Shown here: positions 45,529 through 54,075 of the stretch, one piece after another
How the letters are laid out: each line of letters begins with the position of its first letter
Position numbering within the stretch: the first letter of the stretch is position 1
NCBI GenBank assembly: GCA_047602055.1
Contig: JASGIG010000001.1
Coordinates: forward strand, 434,001 to 498,000
DNA: 64,000 nucleotides
DNA from: JAODBQ01 sp047602055
GTDB taxonomy: Bacteria; Actinomycetota; Acidimicrobiia; Acidimicrobiales; Ilumatobacteraceae
Direction: 5' to 3'
Position numbers and translations under genes: made by a program
Notes under the pieces: generated by a model
What the model saw: only the letters and a program-made list of their open reading frames with translations
The model's database searches: none
What the model was told of the DNA's origin: nothing

Positions 45529-47682
45529 GTGGGCTATCAGTTGGGTGTCGACCTCGGCACCACCTATACCGCTGCGGCGGTCGGGCGTGACGGACGCGCC
45601 GAGGCGGTGACCTTGGGTGCGTCGAACCCGGTGATGCCGTCGGTCGTCCTGCTGCGCGCCGACGGTGAGGTGATCGTCGGCGAGGTCGCCGTGCGCCGCG
45701 GGCTCGGCGAGCCGACCCGGGTCGCCCGTGAGTTCAAGCGTCGCCTCGGCGACCCGACGCCGCTGGTGCTCGGCGGCACGCCGTACGGCGCCGAGTCGCT
45801 GATGAGCCACCTGCTGCGCGAGGTCGTGCGGCTGGTGACCGAGCGCGAGGGCGAGGCACCCGAGCGGGTCGTGCTCACCCACCCCGCCAACTACGGGCCG
45901 TACAAGCTCGACATGATGCGCGAGGTCGCCCGGCTCGCCGGCCTCAGCCTCGACCGCGTGTCGTTCCTCACCGAGCCCGAGGCGGCGGCCGTGTCGTACG
46001 CGACGCGCAATCGGGTGGAGCCCGGCCAGGTCGTCGCGGTCTACGACTTCGGCGGCGGCACGTTCGACGCGGCGATGGTCCGGCGCACCGCCGACGGGTT
46101 CTCACTGATCGGCCGTCCCGAAGGCATGGAGCGCTTCGGCGGCATCGACATCGACGCGGCGATCGTCGCCCACGTCGACCAGGCGCTCGACGGGGCGATC
46201 TCGGCGATGAACCCCGAGGACGTCGCCGTCCAGGCCGGCGTCGCCCGGCTGCGCGACGACTGCCGCGCCGCCAAGGAGGCCCTGTCGGCCGACACCGACA
46301 CGCGCATCGCCGTGTCGCTGCCCGGCTTGCAGACCGAGGTCCCGCTGTCGCGTTCGGACCTGGAGGAGATGGTGCGGCCACGGCTGCACGAGACGGTCGA
46401 CGCCCTGCGCCGCGCCGTGTCCAGCGCCGGCCTGCAGATGTCGGAGATCAGCCGCGTCCTGCTCGTCGGTGGTAGCTCCCGGATCCCCCTCGTGGCCGAC
46501 ACGATCCCGCGCGACACCGGCCGCCCGGTCGCCGTCGACGCCCACCCGAAGTTCGCCATCGCCCTCGGTGCGGCCGTGCACGGCCAGACGGCGATCTCGG
46601 TCAGCGCCCCGCCGACCACGGCCGTCCCGGCACCACCTCCACACGTGGCCACGCCACCGGCCGCGCCGGCGCCCCCTCCTCCGCTGCCCGGCGCCGCCCC
46701 GACCGCGCCGCAGCCCGTTGCTCGTCCGGTCCCGCCGCCACCTCCGGCGACAGCGCCGCTCACCGCGGCTCGCGTCGCCGCACCGGGCGCCGCTGCGGCG
46801 GCGTCATCACCGAGCGGTCCGCCGGCGAGGTCGAACAAGAAGCTCTTCGCCGTCCTCGGCGCGGCGGTGGCGGCCGTCGTGCTGATCGTCGCCGGCGTCG
46901 TCATCGTCAGCGGTGGCGACAGCACGAAGGGCTCCGGCACCACCGAGACGGTCGAGACCACGGACCCGGACACGACCGACTCCGTCGAGACGATCCCGGA
47001 CACCACGGAGACCACCACCCCGGAGACCACCACCCCGGAGACGATCGACACCACCGACGTCACGTTCACCCCCGCGCCGAGCATCCCCGGCGATCAGCTG
47101 CGCGCCGCGCTGATCACCGTCGACGAGGTCAACGCCGCCGATCCGGGCTTCACGATCACGAACCCCGGCAACGCCGGTGACGACCTGTGCGGGGTCGATC
47201 CGACGTTCCAGCCGGTCAACCGCTCGTCGTCGGCGTTCGCCCGCCAGTTCGGCACCGACCCCAACGACGGCCAGTTCCTGACGAACGAGCTGCAGGTGTA
47301 CTTCGACAACATCGAGGCCGACATCCAGTTCGACGACAGCCTCTCGATCGTGCAGAACGCCACGGACTGCTCGCAGACCGTCAACGGTGTCCAGGTCAAC
47401 CTGCAACTCAGTGCGGTACGCGCCGGCAGCGATCTGATGGCGACGTTCCCCGGCTGCGAGGAGGGAGCCAACATCCTGATCCTCTCGACGCCGGCGGACA
47501 CGACGTTCGCCCCGCACGAGACGACCGTCTGGGCGATGCGCTGCGGCAACGTGATCAGCACGGTGAGCGTCGACGAGCCGCAGGCGTCGGCGGACAGCAA
47601 CCTGACGGTCAGCCTGATCACCGCCATGGCGAGCGCCTCGTTCGCCCGGGTCAGCACCCTCCCGCTCCAGCACGACGCCTGA
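45529..47682 (+). CDS. membrane-anchored Hsp70-like ATPase with extracytoplasmic domain
   Basis: 717 residues from GTG 45529 behind ggaggaa; ATG 45502 is the alternative. Residues about 1-350 form an actin-like Hsp70 nucleotide-binding domain: LGVDLGTTYTAA, VYDFGGGTFDAAM, LLVGGSSRIPLV and HPKFAIALGAAVHG. There is no substrate-binding domain. A Pro/Ala-rich linker (about 355-435), one membrane helix (about 436-462) and a Thr/Glu/Asp-rich spacer follow. The last part is a 190-residue outer domain with paired cysteines (DDLCGV, TDCSQ, PGCEEG, MRCGN). The layout resembles a receptor. Confidence 0.88.
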   Translation: MGYQLGVDLGTTYTAAAVGRDGRAEAVTLGASNPVMPSVVLLRADGEVIVGEVAVRRGLGEPTRVAREFKRRLGDPTPLVLGGTPYGAESLMSHLLREVVRLVTEREGEAPERVVLTHPANYGPYKLDMMREVARLAGLSLDRVSFLTEPEAAAVSYATRNRVEPGQVVAVYDFGGGTFDAAMVRRTADGFSLIGRPEGMERFGGIDIDAAIVAHVDQALDGAISAMNPEDVAVQAGVARLRDDCRAAKEALSADTDTRIAVSLPGLQTEVPLSRSDLEEMVRPRLHETVDALRRAVSSAGLQMSEISRVLLVGGSSRIPLVADTIPRDTGRPVAVDAHPKFAIALGAAVHGQTAISVSAPPTTAVPAPPPHVATPPAAPAPPPPLPGAAPTAPQPVARPVPPPPPATAPLTAARVAAPGAAAAASSPSGPPARSNKKLFAVLGAAVAAVVLIVAGVVIVSGGDSTKGSGTTETVETTDPDTTDSVETIPDTTETTTPETTTPETIDTTDVTFTPAPSIPGDQLRAALITVDEVNAADPGFTITNPGNAGDDLCGVDPTFQPVNRSSSAFARQFGTDPNDGQFLTNELQVYFDNIEADIQFDDSLSIVQNATDCSQTVNGVQVNLQLSAVRAGSDLMATFPGCEEGANILILSTPADTTFAPHETTVWAMRCGNVISTVSVDEPQASADSNLTVSLITAMASASFARVSTLPLQHDA

Positions 47683-47697
47683 CGGGAGGCTCCGCTC

Positions 47698-48033
47698 CTA
47701 CTGCAGATCGTGAGCGGAGGGGCCGTCCCACAGGTCGATGTCGGGCGGGCCGCTGAGGATGCCGTTGCAGGCCTTGGCCATCTCGATCATCACGTCGCTG
47801 TCGAAGTGGGCGCGCTGGGCGCCGGCGTCGTCCCACTTCTGGACGATCAGGTAGCGGCCCGGCGCGGTGACCGAGGCGCACAGGTCGACGTTGCGGCACC
47901 CCGGCTGCATCCGGGTGAGCACGACGTACTTCGACAGCACCGCGACGAGCGCGCCGGCGTCGGCCGCGTCGAACCGCATCGTCACGATCGCCAGCTCGAC
48001 CGTGACGTCGGTTCGCTCGCCACGCTCGCTCAC
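47698..48033 (-). CDS. antibiotic biosynthesis monooxygenase (ABM) domain protein
   Basis: 111 residues. A dimeric ferredoxin-like ABM fold is indicated by LAIVTMRF, the GCRNVDLCASVTAPGRYLIVQKWDD block and AHFDSDVMIEM. Such proteins act on quinones, haem or polyketides, but many are uncharacterised. GTG 48033 is the start: a minus-strand TAACGT ends seven bases upstream. The first codons are a SERSER repeat element (SERGERTD), so the repeat supplies the amino terminus. Confidence 0.85.
   Translation of the reverse strand: MSERGERTDVTVELAIVTMRFDAADAGALVAVLSKYVVLTRMQPGCRNVDLCASVTAPGRYLIVQKWDDAGAQRAHFDSDVMIEMAKACNGILSGPPDIDLWDGPSAHDLQ
48011..48033 (-). repeat. SERSER-type repeat element at a gene start
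   Basis: Minus strand GTG followed by AGCGAGCGTGGCGAGCG; forms the first codons of the ABM protein. Confidence 0.55.
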
Positions 48034-48040
48034 GGACCGC

Positions 48041-48046
48041 ACGTTA
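48041..48046 (-). promoter_or_regulatory. -10-like element for the ABM gene
   Basis: Minus-strand TAACGT, seven bases before GTG 48033. Confidence 0.5.
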
Positions 48047-48115
48047 CCGAGGACGGTGGCGCCAGGAAGGTGCCGCTTCGGCCTGTACGAGGCCCGGCCT
48101 TGGCCACACCCGGGC

Positions 48116-48166
48116 GCGGCCGCCAGAGCGCCCGCCCGACAGGTCGGCCGAAGGCCGACCATCAGG
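48116..48166 (+). repeat. family B repeat, full copy 2
   Basis: cgccagagcgcccgcccgac then GGTCGGCC-GAA-GGCCGACC and atcagg. The loop differs from copy 1 (GAA against GCA) while the stem is kept. It lies between divergent genes, so it is not a simple terminator. Confidence 0.65.
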
Positions 48167-48274
48167 CGGGGCTTGTGCGATTGCGCACGCACGGTTGGAG
48201 CACTTGACCGCCTCGGTATCGTGACGGCACTCCGACCAGTCGTCAGGTCGGCGAAAGCTCTACCGGAGGTGGCC

Positions 48275-49210
48275 GTGGCGAAGGATCGCGTCGAACGCGA
48301 CGAGGAAGACCTGGTCCGGCTGTACCTCACGGACATCGGCCAGTACATGCTCCTCACGAAGGACGACGAGGTCCGCCTCGCGAAGCAGATCGAGGCCGGC
48401 AAGGAAGCGATCGCCGAGCTCGACACCGCCAAGGACGTCACCGCGGCCCGCAAGCGTGAGCTGCGCCGCGCCGCCCGCGAGGGTGAGGAGGCCGAGCGGG
48501 CGTTCGTGCAGTCGAACCTGCGTCTGGTCGTCTCGATCGCCAAGAAGTACCAGGCGTCCGGCCTGCCGCTGCTCGACCTGATCCAGGAGGGCAACCTCGG
48601 CCTGATGCACGCCGTCGAGAAGTTCGACTGGCGCAAGGGCTTCAAGTTCTCGACGTATGCGACGTGGTGGATCCGCCAGGCGATCACCCGCGGCATCGCC
48701 AACACCGGCCGCACGATCCGCCTGCCGGTGCACGCCGGCGACACGCTGGCCCGCTTGCAGAAGGCCCGCAGCCGCCTGGAGCTGAAGCTCGGCCGCCCGG
48801 CCACGCTGTCCGAGCTGGCCCGCGAGGTCGAGATGCCCGAGGACAAGGTCACCGAGGCGCTGCGCTTCGCCGCCGAGCCGCTGTCGCTCAGCGAGCCACT
48901 GCGCGAGGACGGCGACGCCGAGCTCGGTGACGTCGTCGAGGACCGCTCTGCCGAGTCACCGTTCGAGGTGGCCGCGACCGCGCTGCTCCCGGAGGAGATC
49001 GCCCGGCTGCTGGCCCCGCTCGACGAGCGCGAGCGCGAGATCCTCAAGCTGCGCTTCGGCCTCGACCGCGGCGAGCCGCGCACGCTCGAAGAGGTCGGCG
49101 AGCACTTCAACCTCACCCGCGAGCGCATCCGCCAGATCGAGGCCCGGGCGATGAGCAAGCTGCGCCACCCCTCCAGCGACACCGGCGCCCGCGACCTCCT
49201 CGCCGTCTGA
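48275..49210 (+). CDS. sigma-70 family RNA polymerase sigma factor (group 1/2, short)
   Basis: 311 residues. Region 1.2 (VRLYLTDIGQYMLLTK), regions 2.1-2.4 (NLRLVVSIAKKYQ, DLIQEGNLGLMHAVEKFDWRKGFKFSTYATWWIRQ), 3 and 4.2 (TLEEVGEHFNLTRERIRQIEARAMSKLR) are complete. It lacks the long region 1.1 of primary sigma factors. That makes it a group 2 factor or a short primary-type factor. GTG 48275 follows a ggagg site. It lies apart from the ECF system at 51610. Confidence 0.94.
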   Translation: MAKDRVERDEEDLVRLYLTDIGQYMLLTKDDEVRLAKQIEAGKEAIAELDTAKDVTAARKRELRRAAREGEEAERAFVQSNLRLVVSIAKKYQASGLPLLDLIQEGNLGLMHAVEKFDWRKGFKFSTYATWWIRQAITRGIANTGRTIRLPVHAGDTLARLQKARSRLELKLGRPATLSELAREVEMPEDKVTEALRFAAEPLSLSEPLREDGDAELGDVVEDRSAESPFEVAATALLPEEIARLLAPLDEREREILKLRFGLDRGEPRTLEEVGEHFNLTRERIRQIEARAMSKLRHPSSDTGARDLLAV

Positions 49211-49234
49211 TCAATCTGCGCGCGGCGACCCACC

Positions 49235-49240
49235 TACGAT
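49235..49240 (+). promoter_or_regulatory. -10-like element for the small toxin-antitoxin-like pair
   Basis: TACGAT seven bases before ATG 49248. Confidence 0.55.
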
Positions 49241-49247
49241 GTAGCCG

Positions 49248-49430
49248 ATGGATGCCGTCGAGATCTGCACCGTCGCCGACATCGAGCGACTGACGCCCGA
49301 CGAACGCCAGCGCCTCGTGAACGCGCGAACCTCCACCGACCTGTCATCCGCACCGAGCGATTTCGTCGCCCGGGCTCGCGCCGATGGCCGCCGTCTGCTC
49401 GTCGAGCGCGGCATCGTCGACAAGGGATGA
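49248..49430 (+). CDS. small antitoxin-like protein
   Basis: 60 residues. Mostly helical and charged (ADIERLTPDERQRLVNARTSTDLS ... ARARADGRRLLVERG). No family certain. The stop overlaps the next ATG (ATGA) and its own -10-like element is seven bases upstream. Small size, coupling and the downstream partner suggest an antitoxin that neutralises the second protein. Confidence 0.55.
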   Translation: MDAVEICTVADIERLTPDERQRLVNARTSTDLSSAPSDFVARARADGRRLLVERGIVDKG

Positions 49431-49726
49431 CCGGCCGACGCGTCGTCCGCGTCACCGAGGGTTTCTTCGAGCAGCTCGACCGTGCCTTCCCATCCGAGCG
49501 AGGACCGAACGGCGAACCATCCGCGACGGATTTCATCGTGTTCGAGCTTCCCGCGGTCGTCGAGCGATTCGCCACGCACTTCGACGATCTCCCGGAGATC
49601 GTCGACGGCGTCCCAGCAGGGCGGATGTTGATCACGTCCGGCGTGCTCGTGCATGCGATCGCCGTGTTCGGGCTGGCGACGTCGGAGACCTCCGTCGACC
49701 TGATCGGCATCACTGTCGACGCTTGA
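49427..49726 (+). CDS. small toxin-like protein, possibly RelE/ParE-like
   Basis: 99 residues. VVRVTEGFFEQLDRAFP followed by ATDFIVFELPAVVERFATHFDDLP, and an end of alternating strands (RMLITSGVLVHAIAVFGLA ... VDLIGITVD). The pattern recalls bacterial RelE/ParE-superfamily toxins (helix pair then beta-sheet), but no key catalytic residue can be fixed from sequence. It is coupled to the upstream 60-residue protein. Otherwise a hypothetical protein. Confidence 0.5.
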   Translation: MTGRRVVRVTEGFFEQLDRAFPSERGPNGEPSATDFIVFELPAVVERFATHFDDLPEIVDGVPAGRMLITSGVLVHAIAVFGLATSETSVDLIGITVDA

Positions 49727-49750
49727 GCTCAGCACGGCGACGGTGCACGG

Positions 49751-49799
49751 GGCGGCGAGCACGGCAGGCGCAGGGAGGCTTTGCCCCGACCGGAGCACG
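49751..49799 (-). repeat. family A repeat fragment, copy 5
   Basis: ggcggcgagcacggcaggcg, then a GGC-TTT-GCC hairpin and gaccggagcac; the distal part is missing. It lies between convergent genes. Confidence 0.6.
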
Positions 49800-49803
49800 A
49801 ACG

Positions 49804-51613
49804 TCAGTAGTCGATCGGGCTGACGGGTGGCGGCCCGTACTCGGCCTGGCCGAGGCGGAAGCTCGGGGGCGTCTCACCGGCGGGGACGTCGACCTGGACG
49901 AACGTGCCGGCGGCGGTGCGCACGGTGTCGGTGATCGTGGCCGTCGTCGTCGGTGAGGCGCCGATCATGCTGGACGGCACCAGCGTCGGGATCTCGGCCG
50001 ACGTGCTCCACCAGTAGACGGTGGTGCGGCCGGCGTCGTCGAAGACGCCGACGATCGTCGCCTGCACGTCGCCGACAAGCGACGACTCGCTGAGCTGGCG
50101 CTTGCAGTGCTCGTACGGCGCCTCGACGCAGACGGCGGTGGCACCGCGGCCGTCGGTGCGCACGGTGAGGCGGGTGCCGTCGGCCATCGTCGCCTGGTCG
50201 AGGGCCTCCATCGTCAGCGTCCGAGCGGTGACGGCACGCCCGGCGGCGAGGACGTCGGCAGCGCTGGCCGGTTGCAGCCCGGTGATCACCTCGGCGATCT
50301 CGTCGGCGCCGAGGCGGCCGGTGACCGTGAGGATCATGCCGCTGTCGAGCCGCGTCGCCGTGCGCATCGTGCCGTGGCCGTCGACGACGTTGCTGCGACT
50401 GACGAGCAGGTCGATCCCGTCGAACGTCCGGCGCTCGGTGGTGAGGCCCGATTCCACAGGGATCGCCGCGGCGAGCGTGTCGAGCGTGTCGCCGTCGTAG
50501 TTCGGCCTGCTGCCGATGCTCACTGTGGCGAAGCCGTCGCCATTGCTGAGGTCGACCCCCATCGCGACGGCACCGGGCGGCGCGCTGCCGTCGGGGGTCG
50601 GCACGTCGAACCCGAGCGGGATCGCGTCGGGTGCGAACGTCGCGTCGGCGTTCGACGGATCGACGACGACGGCCTCGGCGGCGACAAGCGTGTCGGCCCG
50701 ATCCAGCCCGTGGGTGGTGATCTGGGCGAACATCCCCTGCTCCACCCAGAACACCGAGATCGCGCCGCTGTCCTGCACCTGGACCTGCGCCGGCAGACCG
50801 TGGACGGTGAGGCCCCGCGTCTGCTTGACGTCGAACGGCTCGCCGGGCTGGGGCGCCAGCGCCCGCGTGTTCAGGCTGGCGGTCACCGCACCGGTGGCCG
50901 GGTCGAGGCGCACCCAACGACGACCGAACATCGGCGCCCGGCTGGCGCGGCCGCCTTGCACCTGGATCAGTTCGTAGCCGTCGGGGACATACCCCGGCAG
51001 GTACCAGCCGGTGGTGCCGGCAAGCGGATCGGCCGGTGCCGGCGGGTCGGTCTGGTCGGTCGACGACGATGGATCCGAGGCCGGGGGCACCAAGCCGGAG
51101 GCAGCCGGGGTCAGCACCGTCCGATGCCGTGTGGCGACGGCCGGCACGCCGGCGCCACCGGCCAGGGCGACGACCAGCACGGCGGCCGCGAGCAGCCCCC
51201 GCCGCCGCCCGGCACCAGCGGTCGCCAGGGGACGGGACCGTCCACCGCTGCCCGCCACGGCGCCGTCAACCAGGAGCCATCGACGACGCGCCGCCCGCCA
51301 CGGGCGCAGCGTCAGCGGACGGTCGGGAGCGACGGGCGCGCCCCCGTTGGTCGCCAGCGGGCCGACCGCCGGCCACGGGCACGGCGTCGGCCGACGGTGC
51401 ACCGGTCCCGACGACCACGCGGTCGGTTCCCACCGACGCCGGCCCGCCGGCCGGCGGCACCGCCGCGTCGCCGGGCACCAGCAGACCGGCGCTCGGCAGG
51501 AGCGGATCGAACCCGCGGCGCGCGGGTGCGGCACCGACGGCCGGGGGCGGCGGTGCGAGATCGAGGATCTCCCCGATCGCATCGTGGAGCAGGACGTCGA
51601 GCTGATCGTTCAC
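49804..51613 (-). CDS. ECF anti-sigma-like membrane protein with large outer domain (frameshifted in this sequence)
   Basis: Starts at GTG 51613, overlapping the ECF sigma stop (GTGA), with NDQLDVLLHDAIGEILDLAPPP. Near 51360 the frame shifts by one base (ggccggcggtcggcc). The continuation has basic residues, one membrane helix (GLLAAAVLVVALAGGAGVP) and a roughly 450-residue outer domain (WYLPGYVPDGYELIQVQGG ... ATAVCVEAPYEHCKRQ). The layout, coupled to a sigma gene, fits a membrane-bound regulator that holds the sigma factor. No classic zinc anti-sigma HxxxCxxC motif is visible in the short cytoplasmic part. Confidence 0.65.
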
Positions 51614-52053
51614 GACAGCACCTTTCGCAGTCGGGTCCGGGCCCGCACCAGTCGGCGCCGGACCGTTCCGGGGTTGACGCCGAGCAGCTCGGCGATCGCC
51701 ACCGGGTCGAGGTCTTCCCAGTAGGTGAAGTAGACGACGGCACGCTCGTCGACCTCGAGATCGGCCACGGCGCGACGGATGTCGACGTGCGACTCGTGCT
51801 CGGCGACCAGCGGCGGGAGCGCCGCCAGCAGGTCGCGGCGCTGGCGGCGCTTGGCGCTGCGCAGCTGGTCGAGGGCGACGTTGGTGACGACGCGCAGCAG
51901 GAACCGCCGCGGGTGGAGCACCTGCTGCGCGGTCGCCCGCAGCTTGCCGAAGGCGACCGACACGACGTCGGACGCGTCGGCCGGCCCGACCAGCAGCGTC
52001 GCATAGCGCACCAGCTCGGCGGCGTGGGTCTCCCACAGCTCGAGCTCGGTCAC
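51610..52053 (-). CDS. ECF-type RNA polymerase sigma factor
   Basis: 147 residues from GTG 52053 (TELELWETHAAELVRYATLLVG). Alternative starts are GTG/ATG 52080 and 52107. Region 2 is DASDVVSVAFGKLRATAQQVLHPRRFLLRVVTNVALDQLRS. Region 4 is DERAVVYFTYWEDLDPVAIAELLGVNPGTVRRRLVRARTRLR. It directs a stress or envelope regulon under control of the coupled downstream gene, in the SigE/SigM-like layout. Its own promoter is not evident. Confidence 0.88.
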   Translation of the reverse strand: MTELELWETHAAELVRYATLLVGPADASDVVSVAFGKLRATAQQVLHPRRFLLRVVTNVALDQLRSAKRRQRRDLLAALPPLVAEHESHVDIRRAVADLEVDERAVVYFTYWEDLDPVAIAELLGVNPGTVRRRLVRARTRLRKVLS

Positions 52054-52154
52054 GCCTGCCGAGTCGCCCACCCCACACATCACACCTCTCAGACGTCGCC
52101 GACCCATGCATCGCGCGCACGCCCGAGGATCGAGCTGCCAGACTCGGCGGCATC

Positions 52155-53087
52155 GTGGTCACCGCTCCCCTGCTGCGCGTCGATCGGCTCACCAAGCGCT
52201 ACCCGGGTGTGACGGCGATCGACGGTCTGACGCTGGAGGTGCCGCGCGGGCTCGTCGGCCTCGTCGGGGCGAACGGGGCCGGCAAGACGACGACGTTCCG
52301 GATGCTGCTCGGGCTGACGCATCCGACGGAGGGCTCGATCGAGGTGTGCGGGGTCGACGTCGCCGCCGACCCGATCGAGGTGCGCGCCCGGCTCGGGTTC
52401 ATGCCCGAGCACGACTGCCTGCCGCTCGACCAGTCCGCCGCCGACGTCGTCGCGACGTTCGGCGAGCTGAGCGGCCTGCCGGCGCGCGCCGCGCGTCAGC
52501 GAGCGTCGGACATCCTCGACCTGGTCGGCCTCGACGAGGCCCGCTTCCGCCCGATCGGGGGGTTCTCGACGGGGATGCGCCAGCGCACCAAGCTGGCCCA
52601 GGCGCTCGTCGGCGATCCGCAGCTCGTCCTGCTCGACGAGCCGACCGCCGGGCTCGACCCGCTCGGGCGGGAGGAGATGCTCGCCCTGATCGCCCGCCTC
52701 GGCACGTTCGGGATCTCCGTGCTGATGGCCACCCACCTGCTCGACGACGTCCAGCAGGTCTGTGACCACGTGGTGATGATCGACGGCGGCAAGCTCGTCG
52801 TCGCCGGGGCGACGGCGTCGCTGCTGGAACGTACGGGCTCGGTCACCGTCGACGTCGGCGACGGCGGGGCGGCACTGGTCGACGCGCTGTGCGCCACCGG
52901 TCGTGAGACCGCCCTCGGCACCGATGGCCGAGTCGAGGTGCGCATCCACGGCGACGCCGACCTCGACGTGCTGCGCGACGCGATCGCCGCGCTCGGGCTG
53001 CCGCTCTACGCGCTGGCCTCCGGGTTGACGTCGCTCGACGAGGTGTTCCTGCGCAGCGCCGCACAGCCGGCGACGGGGCCATCGTGA
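52155..53087 (+). CDS. ABC transporter ATP-binding protein (ABC-2 exporter), first
   Basis: 310 residues from GTG 52155. Walker A GANGAGKTT, signature FSTGMRQRTKLAQAL, Walker B LVLLDEPTAGLDP and H-loop MATHLL are all intact. The carboxy third (about 230-310) resembles the DUF4162-like region of ABC-2 ATPases. Divergent from the ECF operon. It forms an exporter with the permease that follows. Confidence 0.92.
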   Translation: MVTAPLLRVDRLTKRYPGVTAIDGLTLEVPRGLVGLVGANGAGKTTTFRMLLGLTHPTEGSIEVCGVDVAADPIEVRARLGFMPEHDCLPLDQSAADVVATFGELSGLPARAARQRASDILDLVGLDEARFRPIGGFSTGMRQRTKLAQALVGDPQLVLLDEPTAGLDPLGREEMLALIARLGTFGISVLMATHLLDDVQQVCDHVVMIDGGKLVVAGATASLLERTGSVTVDVGDGGAALVDALCATGRETALGTDGRVEVRIHGDADLDVLRDAIAALGLPLYALASGLTSLDEVFLRSAAQPATGPS

Positions 53088-53093
53088 GCTGCG

Positions 53094-53120
53094 ACACCCG
53101 GGGGCTGCGCCCCCGCACCC
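53094..53120 (+). repeat. family C hairpin repeat, copy 3
   Basis: GGGGGC-TGC-GCCCCC in a context like copy 1, seven bases after the ABC ATPase stop. Confidence 0.6.
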
Positions 53121-53155
53121 CACCGCCGTCCGGCCCCCTGGCAATCGCTCGGCCG

Positions 53156-53184
53156 ACCGGTCACGAGGAGCCCTCGTGACCGGT
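53156..53184. promoter_or_regulatory. perfect palindrome over the permease start codon
   Basis: Arms ACCGGTCACGAGG and CCTCGTGACCGGT around AGC. The right arm contains the GTG start of the permease (53176) and the left arm and loop contain the gaggag ribosome-binding site. In mRNA this would form a 13-base-pair hairpin hiding both. Confidence 0.7.
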
Positions 53185-54075
53185 GGCGCCGGCGCGGTCT
53201 ACGACCGTGGCTACCGGCCCTACGACGGGCCACGCGGGCGTCGCGGCGCGGCAACGTTCGCGCTGTACAAGGCCTCGATTCGCCGGGCGCTCGGGCTCCG
53301 CCGCTCGTGGCGCCAGAAGGTCGCCCCGTTCGTGCTGCTCGGCGTCGTCTCGATCCCGGCGATCGTCCAGGTCGGCATCGGCTACGTGCTGCGCGACCGC
53401 CCGGACACGACGTTCGAGATCGTCTCGTACCGCGAGTACGTCGGCGTGTCCTCCGCGTTGCTGCTGTTCGTCGCCCTCGTCGCCCCGGACGTCATCTGCC
53501 CCGACCGCCGCCAGCGGGTGCTGCCGCTGATGTTCGCCCGGCCGCTGACCGGGCGCGACTACGTGCTCGCCAAGCTCGGCTCGATCACGTCGATCCTGTT
53601 CGCCTTCTCGTTCCTGCCGCAGGTCGTGCTGTTCGTCGGCAACATGCTCGTCAGCAACAGCGCCCTCGACTACTTCACCGGGCACCTCGACATCCTCTGG
53701 AAGGTGCCGGTCGCGGTCGGGCTGCTCGCCGTCTACTACTCGGTGATCGGCGTGGCGATCTCCTCGCTGACCGACCGGCGCATCGTCGCCGGCGCGTCGA
53801 TCATCGGCCTGTTCCTGGTGACGTCGATCGCCGCCGGCGTGCTGATCGGCGACGACGTCGGCCCGCGTCGCGGCGGCGAGCCCGGCGCGCTCGTCAACCT
53901 GCTGGCGATCCCGCTGTACCTGCGCGACCTCGTGTTCCTCGGCCGCTTCGGAGGCGGGTTCGACATGCTCCGTGGCGTCGACTACGCCGCGCCGGCCGCC
54001 GTCGGGATCTACCTCGTCGTGGTCGCCGCCGGCATCGGCACGCTGCTGTACCGCTACCGCTGGGTGGAGCGATGA
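53176..54075 (+). CDS. ABC-2 type transporter permease, first
   Basis: 299 residues with six hydrophobic helices. YDRGYRPYDGPRGRR at the amino end is a family marker of ABC-2 permeases that pair with NatA-type ATPases. The start GTG 53176 is covered by a palindrome. The stop overlaps the ATG of the second ATPase (ATGA). Confidence 0.9.
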   Translation: MTGGAGAVYDRGYRPYDGPRGRRGAATFALYKASIRRALGLRRSWRQKVAPFVLLGVVSIPAIVQVGIGYVLRDRPDTTFEIVSYREYVGVSSALLLFVALVAPDVICPDRRQRVLPLMFARPLTGRDYVLAKLGSITSILFAFSFLPQVVLFVGNMLVSNSALDYFTGHLDILWKVPVAVGLLAVYYSVIGVAISSLTDRRIVAGASIIGLFLVTSIAAGVLIGDDVGPRRGGEPGALVNLLAIPLYLRDLVFLGRFGGGFDMLRGVDYAAPAAVGIYLVVVAAGIGTLLYRYRWVER

